A stretch of 7,019 bases of DNA. It comes from Chloroflexota bacterium (GTDB lineage Bacteria > Chloroflexota > Anaerolineae > J102). Below the pieces are notes generated by a model. It did no database searches. It saw nothing but the letters and a program-made list of their open reading frames with translations, and was not told the DNA's origin. Position numbers and translations under genes: made by a program. Positions 1 through 6,206 of this stretch are shown here, in pieces (position 1 is the stretch's first letter; every line of letters begins with the position of its first letter). The stretch spans positions 1 through 7,019 of the forward strand of contig PIVW01000309.1 of the NCBI GenBank assembly GCA_003353825.1, read 5' to 3'.

Positions 1-2538
1 TCCATAGGCGACCCAAAGGTTGCGATTGGAAAAGGTTTCACGCCGAAAGACGGTTTCGGTAGGATTGCGCAAACTGAGCGAGAAGGGGATGTGAACGATG
101 GAAAACATCACCATTGCCATAGACTGGGCGGCGATATTGTCGCCAGTTGTCGTCTTGACCCACTGGTAAGCGCCCACGGAGACGAGGGCGACTAAGGCGC
201 CAATGATGAAGAGGCGAATTGCCAAGGGCCAGGTCATAATCCTTTGGTTGGCCGGACGTGGCTTGCGTTTCATCAATCCTTTGGTCGGGGTATCAAAAAC
301 GAAGTTGATACCGATGGCGCCCTGGATGAAGTAGTTGACGAATAGAATTTGCAGCGGGTTAAACAAGACCAGGGTAACGCCAAAAGCGGCCGCGGCCAGA
401 AAAGACAATACAAAGGAGAAAAGGCCGGCCATCTGGAAGCGAATATACTTGAGCAAATTGTCGTAGATAGTCCGGCCATATTCGACAGCACCCACAATGG
501 TGGCAAAGTTGTCGTCGGTCAAGATCATGACGGCGGCGTCTTTGGAGACGTCAGTGCCCGTAATTCCCATGGCCACGCCGATATCGGCTTTTTTCAAAGC
601 TGGGGCGTCATTAACACCGTCGCCGGTCATCGCTACGATTTTGTTTTGCTTCTGGAGCAATGAGACCAAGCGAATCTTATCTTCGGGAGCAACACGAGCG
701 ATGACGCCAATATCATCAAGCTGCTCGTCGACTTCCTGGTCGCTCATCTTGTTAAATTCGGCTCCAGTGAGAGCCCGGCCTTCAATGCCTAACTGTTGAG
801 CAATGGCGCCGGCCGTTACCGCATGGTCGCCGGTAATCATCCGTACCTGGATGCCGGCCGAGTGACATTCAGTGATGGCATCTCTAGCCTCTGCGCGAGG
901 GGGATCGACGATGCCAGCCATGGCTAAGAGGGTCAGATCTTTGATTTCGTTCAGGAGATCGGCGTTCGGGTCAAAGGTCGCCGGGTCAAAATCTCGTTCG
1001 GCCGTGGCCAGGACTCGCATGCCTTGTTTGGCAATATCTTCATTGATTTCCTCGACCCGCGACCGCAAGCTATCATCCAGAGGTAGGGCTGGGTCCTGAT
1101 CAGTTCGCACTGATGTGCCCCGGGCCAAGATCACATCTGGAGCGCCTTTAACGTAACAGCGCACGACAGCCTCGCCGCTGGCGTTGGTCATGTTGTGGAA
1201 AGTGGCCATGAATTTGTAAGCGGAGTCAAAGGGGACTTCGGCGATCCGGGGATATTCTTCGCGCGTTGCCTGTACTATGAGACCACTTTTTTGGGCCAAA
1301 ACGACGAGCGCTCCCTCGGTTGGGTCACCGACGAGTTCGCCCTCATGCACAACCGCATCGGCACAAAGAGCCATGGGTAGCATATAGGCATCGAGGTTGG
1401 TCTTTTCACTCACACCTCCGACGTGACGGATCTGACCGTCATATCCGTAGCCTTCTCCAGTCACCTCAAAGCGATGGCCAGCAATGACCAGGATGCGGGC
1501 GGTCATCTGATTCAGCGTCAGGGTCCCGGTTTTGTCGGAGCAGATAGCCGAGGTAGAACCCAGGGTTTCTACGGCCGGGAGTTGCTTGATAACCGCGTGA
1601 CGATGGGCCATTTCTGTGGTACCCAAGGACAAAATAGTAGTCACGACGACCGGTAAAGCCGTGGGAATGGCAGCGATGCCCAGGGCTATGGCCAGGACAA
1701 AGAGTTCGTCAAAGGTGGAACCCCAGATTGTTATGCCAAAAACTATGATCAACAGCAGGGCGATGCCGGCCAAGGAGGCAATGATGATGGTCAGGCCATC
1801 GATCTGCTTTTGCAGGGGAGATTTTTCTTCCTCGGTGGCCTGCAACAAGCCTGCAATGTGACCTACTTCCGTTTGCATACCGGTTCCTGTTACAATCATT
1901 TCGCCCCGGCCGCGGGTTACACTGGATTGCATATAAGCCATGTCTAGGCGATCGCCTAGAGGCGCTTCTGGATCTTCGACGGGATCGGTATCTTTCAGCA
2001 CCGGGGTGCTCTCACCGGTGAGGGCAGCCTCTTCGATTTCTAATGTGGCGGCGAGGAGTAAGCGGCCGTCGGCGGGAACGCGGTCTCCTGCTTCAAAGAG
2101 GGCTACATCGCCGGGCACAACCTCCTCGAGGGGAATTTCCAAGGTCTGGCCATCGCGGCGAACCCTGGCTTGAATGTTCATCATCTCGCGCAGGGCAGCC
2201 ACACTGTCGGCGGCCTTGCGTTCCTGGTATAGGCCCGCATAGGCACTACCAACGGTGAGAAGAAACAGGACCAGGCCGGTAGTATAGTCACCAATAATGA
2301 CACTGCCGATGGCGGCGACCAGGAGCACGATGCGCATGTAGTCTTTGTATTGGCGGAGAAAAGCACGCCAGGTTGGTTCTACTTCTGTCTCCGTTAAGGA
2401 GTTTGGACCGTATTGTTGCAGGCGTTTGGCGGCTTCGGCTTCACTCAAGCCCTGGGCAGGGGCGACCTGGAACTCCTTGCTGACCGCTTCTTGGGTCAAG
2501 GTATACCACTTTGGTTGGTTTCCTGTAACTTCTGTCAT
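1..2538 (-). CDS. Cation-transporting P-type ATPase (type II-like), 3' end outside window
   Basis: Integral membrane pump that couples ATP hydrolysis to cation transport through an aspartyl-phosphate intermediate. I translated most of the reverse strand in one frame from ATG 2538 and found no stop or frameshift: 846 codons, still open at base 1. Landmarks: cation-ATPase N-terminal domain (about 1-60), TM1-TM2 (about 67-105), PGD at 142-144, actuator TGES at 174-177, TM3 near 247-266, TM4 with PTALP at 292-296, phosphorylation motif DKTGTLT with Asp335, nucleotide-domain KGAP with Lys464, MITGDH at 567-572, hinge TGDGVNDAP near 638-646, then TM5 to about TM9. Relatives are usually near 900 residues, so only the last one or two helices should be missing. 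SD GAGGTG lies 7 nt before the ATG. The Ca2+ ligands of SERCA/PacL pumps in TM4, TM5 and TM6 are not conserved (PTALP instead of PEGLP), so the transported ion is unknown. It lies 133 bp downstream of ppk2. Confidence 0.95.
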   Translation of the reverse strand, partial: MTEVTGNQPKWYTLTQEAVSKEFQVAPAQGLSEAEAAKRLQQYGPNSLTETEVEPTWRAFLRQYKDYMRIVLLVAAIGSVIIGDYTTGLVLFLLTVGSAYAGLYQERKAADSVAALREMMNIQARVRRDGQTLEIPLEEVVPGDVALFEAGDRVPADGRLLLAATLEIEEAALTGESTPVLKDTDPVEDPEAPLGDRLDMAYMQSSVTRGRGEMIVTGTGMQTEVGHIAGLLQATEEEKSPLQKQIDGLTIIIASLAGIALLLIIVFGITIWGSTFDELFVLAIALGIAAIPTALPVVVTTILSLGTTEMAHRHAVIKQLPAVETLGSTSAICSDKTGTLTLNQMTARILVIAGHRFEVTGEGYGYDGQIRHVGGVSEKTNLDAYMLPMALCADAVVHEGELVGDPTEGALVVLAQKSGLIVQATREEYPRIAEVPFDSAYKFMATFHNMTNASGEAVVRCYVKGAPDVILARGTSVRTDQDPALPLDDSLRSRVEEINEDIAKQGMRVLATAERDFDPATFDPNADLLNEIKDLTLLAMAGIVDPPRAEARDAITECHSAGIQVRMITGDHAVTAGAIAQQLGIEGRALTGAEFNKMSDQEVDEQLDDIGVIARVAPEDKIRLVSLLQKQNKIVAMTGDGVNDAPALKKADIGVAMGITGTDVSKDAAVMILTDDNFATIVGAVEYGRTIYDNLLKYIRFQMAGLFSFVLSFLAAAAFGVTLVLFNPLQILFVNYFIQGAIGINFVFDTPTKGLMKRKPRPANQRIMTWPLAIRLFIIGALVALVSVGAYQWVKTTTGDNIAAQSMAMVMFSIVHIPFSLSLRNPTETVFRRETFSNRNLWVAYG

Positions 2539-2545
2539 TATCTTT

Positions 2546-2551
2546 CACCTC
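2546..2551 (-). promoter_or_regulatory. Shine-Dalgarno site of the P-type ATPase
   Basis: GAGGTG on the minus strand, 7 nt before the ATG at 2538. It fixes the start of the ATPase gene. Confidence 0.7.
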
Positions 2552-2653
2552 TTTTTCAGTATCTGTTGGGGATGATGTTATGTTGATTAAGTTATGTGTG
2601 CTACATTTTTTACATCACATGTCCCTCCAGATGTTTGGATAAAAGAAACAGCA

Positions 2654-2669
2654 CTGAACGTGGGTTCAG
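2654..2669 (-). terminator. Possible weak terminator after ppk2
   Basis: A perfect 6-bp inverted repeat (CTGAAC / GTTCAG, 4-nt loop) begins 2 nt after the PPK2 stop codon. On the minus strand it is followed by TGCTGTTTCTTTTA, which is T-rich but interrupted. The stem is short and only half GC, so termination would be partial at best. It may simply reduce readthrough into the ATPase gene. Confidence 0.3.
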
Positions 2670-2671
2670 GC

Positions 2672-3532
2672 TCAATATACCTGGGGGACAAATCGGTAGG
2701 GATAATCTGGTTCAACATAATCCCCTTTGGGATCTCGCTTTGGGAACTTGACAGGCTTACGCGGCATCTCTTCATAGGGTATCAGACTGAGCAGGTGAGT
2801 GATCAAATTGAGTCGTGCCCGGCGTTTGACGTTACTATCTATCACATACCAGGGGCATTCAGGCGTATCTGTCGCGGCAAACATGGCATCACGAGCACGC
2901 GAGTAGTCATACCAATGGCTGTAACTTTTTAGATCCATTGGACTGAGCTTCCATGTTTTGCGCAGGTCTTTGTCACGTGCCTTTAGACGTTCGGTCTGAA
3001 CATCCATGTCCACTTCCAACCAATATTTGATCAAGATGATCCCAGATTTAATGATGGCCTTTTCAACAGCCGGGGTGTAGTTCAAGAAATATTCTACCTC
3101 TTCCTCCGTGCAAAAGCCCATTATCCGCTCGACGCCAGCACGGTTGTACCAGCTGCGATCGAAGAGCACCACTTCTCCCGCTGCCGGTAAATGAGGCATA
3201 TAGCGCTGAAAATACATCTGCGTTTTCTCTCGTTCCGTGGGTGCAGGTAAAGCCACAACCCGAAAAACGCGCGGGCTGACCCGCTCGACGATGCGTTTGA
3301 TCACCCCGCCTTTGCCCGCCGTGTCACGGCCTTCAAACAGGACGCAGATCTTGGCGCCGCTGACCTTGACCCATTCCTGCATCTTCACCAGTTCCACCTG
3401 GAGGTTTCGCAGTTCGTGGTCGAATTCCTTGCGTTTCATTTTCGGAAGTAGTGATTCGGCCGACGCAGAAGATACAGCGTGCTTGTCCGTGTGTCCTGCC
3501 TTGCTCTTCTTGCCCTTCTTCTTTTTAGACAT
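2672..3532 (-). CDS. ppk2: Polyphosphate kinase 2 (PPK2 family)
   Basis: Soluble kinase that transfers phosphate between inorganic polyphosphate and nucleoside di- or monophosphates; in vivo most PPK2s regenerate ATP/GTP from polyphosphate. The 286-residue protein carries Walker A GRDTAGKGG (68-76), the RYMPHLPAAGE stretch (110-120), Walker B/active-site FDRSWYNRAGVE (124-135, Asp125), KYW (169-171) and KLSPMDL (195-201) before the lid region. This closely resembles the single-domain PPK2 class I type (about 270-300 residues), but class and nucleotide preference cannot be fixed by eye. The N-terminus is unusually basic (7 Lys in residues 3-11), like the tail of the HTH protein upstream. The start is supported by SD AAGGAG 6 nt before the ATG. 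It follows the CYTH remnant by 31 bp and precedes the P-type ATPase by 133 bp. Its context next to a CHAD gene fits polyphosphate metabolism. Confidence 0.96.
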   Translation of the reverse strand: MSKKKKGKKSKAGHTDKHAVSSASAESLLPKMKRKEFDHELRNLQVELVKMQEWVKVSGAKICVLFEGRDTAGKGGVIKRIVERVSPRVFRVVALPAPTEREKTQMYFQRYMPHLPAAGEVVLFDRSWYNRAGVERIMGFCTEEEVEYFLNYTPAVEKAIIKSGIILIKYWLEVDMDVQTERLKARDKDLRKTWKLSPMDLKSYSHWYDYSRARDAMFAATDTPECPWYVIDSNVKRRARLNLITHLLSLIPYEEMPRKPVKFPKRDPKGDYVEPDYPYRFVPQVY

Positions 3533-3538
3533 GTCATT

Positions 3539-3544
3539 CTCCTT
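3539..3544 (-). promoter_or_regulatory. Shine-Dalgarno site of ppk2
   Basis: AAGGAG on the minus strand, 6 nt before ATG 3532; close to consensus. The ATG at 3537-3535 is out of frame and too close to this SD, so it is not the start. Confidence 0.75.
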
Positions 3545-3562
3545 AACTGAAATGGAACGCTT

Positions 3563-3589
3563 ATTATCTTATCACAACACAACAAGCAA
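3563..3589 (-). promoter_or_regulatory. Candidate weak promoter for ppk2
   Basis: On the minus strand a TTGCTT box (3589-3584) and a GATAAT box (3568-3563; 5 of 6 to TATAAT) are separated by 15 bp, shorter than the ideal 17. It would give a leader of about 25 nt that includes the strong SD. It overlaps the end of the CYTH remnant. This is a pattern match only; ppk2 could equally be transcribed from the upstream operon. Confidence 0.3.
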
Positions 3590-3662
3590 CCAGGTTCTTG
3601 GTTGTTTGCAGACGCCAATAGATTTCAGGATCGGAGATTGTGAATTTGGCTTCAGCTTCCAT
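3564..3662 (-). pseudogene. Truncated CYTH-domain remnant (32 codons)
   Basis: A short open frame of 32 codons starting MEAEAKFTISDPEIYWRLQ and ending TAA at 3564. The opening EAEAKF fits the ExExK signature at the start of CYTH (triphosphate tunnel) domains, and the following D-P-E-x-x-x-R-L pattern is typical of the first helix of CYTH domains in CYTH-CHAD proteins. Full CYTH domains are about 150-200 residues, so more than four fifths are missing; the frame ends in CCVVIR, which looks unrelated. The SD GAGG lies 7 nt before the ATG and overlaps the TGA stop of the preceding gene, so it still has intact operon-style translation signals. Interpretation: a once separate CYTH gene of this operon, mostly deleted between its start and ppk2. 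The alternative is a real 32-residue peptide. The family match is by eye from a short stretch. Confidence 0.5.
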
Positions 3663-3671
3663 AAGATTGCC

Positions 3672-3908
3672 TCATCTCACTCCGAAATACACCAGTGCCC
3701 TACGGCGAACCAATATTGGCACAAATGTCTTTATTCGGGCATGTTCGTAGTCTGCCAGTAGCGCTACGATTGTTTGATGTGCAGTTGCTCTTGGCACTGA
3801 GTCATCCAGGTAAGCCATTACATCTCCGATGATCTCATCTACGTCCCACTCTGATCGGTTTGAGACAATTGAGATAGGTTCGTAAGGTCTTTGATCAACG
3901 CTCATCAT
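3672..3908 (-). CDS. Small three-helix-bundle dimerization-type protein
   Basis: A 78-residue protein whose start overlaps the end of parA by 14 nt (tandem ATGs at 3908 and 3905). The frame continues upstream inside parA to 4055, but that part is an out-of-frame shadow of the conserved parA C-terminus, so the short form is chosen. Residues about 22-74 form a helical, well-conserved-looking block ending in ARIKTFVPILVRRRA, which resembles the hallmark end (VRxFVPVLVER-like) of small proteins annotated as three-helix bundle dimerization domain proteins (DUF3562-like). The biochemical role of that family is unknown to me. No SD stands out; translation is probably coupled to parA. Because ParA-type ATPases are often co-encoded with a small partner or adaptor, a ParA-partner role is reasonable but inferred. 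There is no signal peptide or membrane segment. Confidence 0.75.
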   Translation of the reverse strand: MMSVDQRPYEPISIVSNRSEWDVDEIIGDVMAYLDDSVPRATAHQTIVALLADYEHARIKTFVPILVRRRALVYFGVR

Positions 3909-4647
3909 AAAGCTTCTGCTGAATTTCACTCCATAGGGCTTGATAGGAAAGAGTGGCTCTTGATCTAGGGGCGAAGGCCGGAAGCGGTTGCCGGTAAATC
4001 CCCATCTGTTCGATCTGCGACAAGTATGGGATGGAGTTGTGGAGGATGCCATCAAATCCAGCTTGGAACGAAGTCATGATCTGACAATGCAGATTCTTGC
4101 GAGCATCGACCATAGAGAAAAAGGCTGATACGCGTTTGCCGATTCGCCCTTCCTGGGCCAGAAAAGACATCAATTGCTCATGAGTGCGCACAGAGAGGGT
4201 GGTGGGGATGAGGGGCACCAGGAGATGGTCGGAGGCAGTGAAGATGTTCTCGGCCACGATAGTTATAGTGGGCGGACAGTCCAAGATAATTAGATCATAT
4301 TCTTTCTGGAACGGCCTGAGCGCGATGTCCAGGCGCTGCTTGCGGCGTTTCTGCCGATCAAATGTGATGTCGAGGTTGCGATGGCTGAAATCGGCCGGTA
4401 GCAAGTCCAGGTTCTCGTAGTCAGTCGCCTTGATGCTGTTATCAAGTTGTTTGCTACTGCCAACGAGCCCGCGTGCCCGGCGTTTTAGTTTCGGCCTGAT
4501 ACGATAATAAAAGGTTGCCGAACCCTGGGGATCAAGGTCGGCCAGCAGTGTAAGATAGCCGCTCTGCGCAGCCAGGTAGGCTAGATTGACAGCGGCTGCC
4601 GTCTTGCCAACGCCGCCTTTGTTACTGTACAGCGCCAGCGTCGTCAT
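3895..4647 (-). CDS. ParA-family (Soj/MinD-like) ATPase
   Basis: Cytoplasmic P-loop ATPase of the type that dimerises on ATP, binds DNA nonspecifically and moves or spaces a cargo. The 250-residue protein has the deviant Walker A KGGVGKT (10-16) including the signature lysine Lys10, Walker A' DLDPQGS (37-43) and Walker B LIILDCPP (119-126), followed by the usual LLVPLIPTTLS stretch (142-152). The length is right for a ParA without an N-terminal DNA-binding domain, so it is not a plasmid type Ia ParA. Unusual are two basic stretches, RPKLKRRARG (51-60) and RQKRRKQR (98-105). ATG 4647 overlaps the CHAD stop by 4 nt (ATGA) and has a GGGGGG SD 6 nt upstream inside the CHAD gene. No parB or parS-like gene is present nearby, so chromosome segregation is unlikely to be its job; the neighbours point to a polyphosphate-related cargo (inference). 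Confidence 0.95.
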   Translation of the reverse strand: MTTLALYSNKGGVGKTAAAVNLAYLAAQSGYLTLLADLDPQGSATFYYRIRPKLKRRARGLVGSSKQLDNSIKATDYENLDLLPADFSHRNLDITFDRQKRRKQRLDIALRPFQKEYDLIILDCPPTITIVAENIFTASDHLLVPLIPTTLSVRTHEQLMSFLAQEGRIGKRVSAFFSMVDARKNLHCQIMTSFQAGFDGILHNSIPYLSQIEQMGIYRQPLPAFAPRSRATLSYQALWSEIQQKLYDER

Positions 4648-6206
4648 GACTTGCCCCCCTTCCCTTTGGCAAATAGCCGCTGAAATTGCTTCTGGTGGGC
4701 GGGCGAGGCAAAATCTGTAAATGTACCGGCGAAATCAGCTCTAACGTCTTGCTGTTTACGAGCCATGCTTTCCACTAAAAAGCCGGTTGCCACCAGCGCC
4801 CTTCTCGCACGTGCCTCATCAATTTCTAAAGTCTCGGCAATTGACAGTAAATACGCCTGTTGGACTGACAGGTCGGTGAACTCGCCCAGATTATCCTGCA
4901 GGCGCTTAAGCTGTTTGATCAGGCGGCGCATTTCTTTGGACGGGAACAGGCTGGCGAAGAATTCCAACAGGTAGCGGAGTTTCTTGCACTCTATTCGCAA
5001 AGCATGTAGAAGTTCATCCTCGGTATGTTTGAGGATATACATGCCATCTCGGACGATACTCCGATATTGTCTAACTATGCGTTTTCGGGCCAAATTAATG
5101 ATGGGGACAGAGGCATTGCGGGCGTCTTTTTTGCCAACCGGTTCGTGCAAGAAGGCGTCCCACTCTGTGATCAGGCGGGCGTAAGTTTCTGTTTCCAGGC
5201 CAGCGATGACCTCGGTTAAAGCCTTAGACCGGCGAGAGCGCAGATACTCGAAGAGGGGTGTGATGTCTTCTTGCATGGCTTTCGGCAACATGGCCCGATA
5301 GTCGGCCTCAGCCAGCAGATAGACGTCCAGGTCTCGTAATTCGTTCGTTAAACGGCCCAATGTCCTGAACTTCTGCTTATAGAGGTTGGTTGTTTCCGCC
5401 GGAAATACCTTGCGGATCTGATTCAAGGCCGAACGAGTTCGTCGCACGGCCACACGATAATCGTGCAGGAACTCGCTGTCGATGTCCGCCTTGATACCAG
5501 CTTCATTGGTCCGCATCGTCGCTAGCAAATGGCGCATGATGATCTTGGCCGCTTCGCCAGCTTGCATTTTGGGTTCTAGCCGGACATTCATTTTCCCCGA
5601 ATAGGCGCCCGGTGTCTGTCCCACTGCCTGGAGGACGCTGAAGTAGATAGCCTCGTCGTCGGGAACAAGTGCCAGGCCTTTCTGCAAATACACAGCCAGG
5701 CGGCGAGCCTGTTTGGTATAGCCTCGCAGCGGATGCAGTATCAGATAAGGGGCAAGGGGTGGGTCTTTATCAGAGCCGATTGACTGCACGGCCATGTAAA
5801 CCAACCGCACCACCGTTTTCTCATCCTTGTTGAGGATACGATAGGTAGAGGAACGGGTGACGGGGGTTGCAAGCTCGAGCAGCGCTCTCTCCTTGGTGAT
5901 GGCAGAAAGGTGGTCCTTGAAGACGCCGTCCGGCAAATCCCATGCGAATCTCGGCGCTGATGGCGCAGACAGGCAGTGTAGCATTTCGCCATAGGACAAA
6001 TTATGTAGGACAAGATCGCCGCCAGTCCACTGCAATGTTAGCGACCGCCCGAACAGGCGCCAGTCAAACGTGTCGTACAGGCTCCAGGATCCCGCCAGCG
6101 GCGCTTCGGCCAGGAAAGCGTAGCGTTCCGCCAGGAGTGCGTCGAATTGTGCCTGTTCAAATTCGTCAGGCAATCTGAATCGTGTGGGCGTGCTCATATC
6201 TCTCAT
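4644..6206 (-). CDS. CHAD domain protein with degenerate CYTH-like N-terminus
   Basis: A 520-residue protein. Residues about 215-500 form a CHAD domain, an all-helical module with basic conserved residues that binds inorganic polyphosphate and targets proteins to polyphosphate granules. Visible repeats of the CHAD signature are HDYRVAVRRTRSAL (248-261), LRDLDVYL (290-297), LHALRIECKKLRYLLE (400-415) and LKRLQDNLGEFTDL (433-446). Residues about 40-200 show a CYTH-like pattern (YDTFDWRLFGRSLTLQW at 44-60, TYRILNKDEKTVVRLVY at 121-137, HPLRGY at 158-163), but the catalytic ExExK opening is absent, so this half is probably non-catalytic. The C-terminus is basic (AKGKGGKS). ATG 6206 directly abuts the upstream stop (TAAATG); Met4 at 6197 is an alternative start. 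The gene overlaps parA by 4 nt. Probable role: polyphosphate-binding scaffold on granules. Confidence 0.93.
   Translation of the reverse strand: MRDMSTPTRFRLPDEFEQAQFDALLAERYAFLAEAPLAGSWSLYDTFDWRLFGRSLTLQWTGGDLVLHNLSYGEMLHCLSAPSAPRFAWDLPDGVFKDHLSAITKERALLELATPVTRSSTYRILNKDEKTVVRLVYMAVQSIGSDKDPPLAPYLILHPLRGYTKQARRLAVYLQKGLALVPDDEAIYFSVLQAVGQTPGAYSGKMNVRLEPKMQAGEAAKIIMRHLLATMRTNEAGIKADIDSEFLHDYRVAVRRTRSALNQIRKVFPAETTNLYKQKFRTLGRLTNELRDLDVYLLAEADYRAMLPKAMQEDITPLFEYLRSRRSKALTEVIAGLETETYARLITEWDAFLHEPVGKKDARNASVPIINLARKRIVRQYRSIVRDGMYILKHTEDELLHALRIECKKLRYLLEFFASLFPSKEMRRLIKQLKRLQDNLGEFTDLSVQQAYLLSIAETLEIDEARARRALVATGFLVESMARKQQDVRADFAGTFTDFASPAHQKQFQRLFAKGKGGKS
4654..4659 (-). promoter_or_regulatory. 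Shine-Dalgarno site of the parA-like gene
   Basis: GGGGGG on the minus strand, 6 nt before ATG 4647 and inside the 3' end of the CHAD gene. It supports the coupled ATGA start. Confidence 0.6.

Noticed and set aside
349..2575. Many open frames of 60-110 codons on the plus strand opposite the P-type ATPase
   Set aside because: They are antisense shadows of one continuous minus-strand gene with all P-type ATPase motifs in frame; none has recognisable protein features.
2577..2596. Direct repeat GTTATG at 2577 and 2591 before the ATPase gene
   Set aside because: Two 6-mers in an AT-rich gap with 14-bp spacing are easily expected by chance.
2594..2932. Plus-strand frame of 112 codons opposite the end of ppk2
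   Set aside because: Antisense to the conserved C-terminal half of PPK2; no family resemblance.
3436..3618. Minus-strand frame of 60 codons overlapping the CYTH remnant and start of ppk2
   Set aside because: It starts at TTG, has no SD and is an out-of-frame shadow of the ppk2 lysine-rich start.
3237..3761. Plus-strand frame of 174 codons opposite ppk2 and the CYTH remnant
   Set aside because: Spans the N-terminus of ppk2 in antisense and an intergenic gap; its sequence is Ser/Phe/Thr-rich shadow text without motifs.
3909..4055. Upstream extension of the small three-helix protein inside parA
   Set aside because: This part is read out of frame from the conserved parA C-terminus; the tandem ATG at 3908/3905 gives a compact, family-sized protein.
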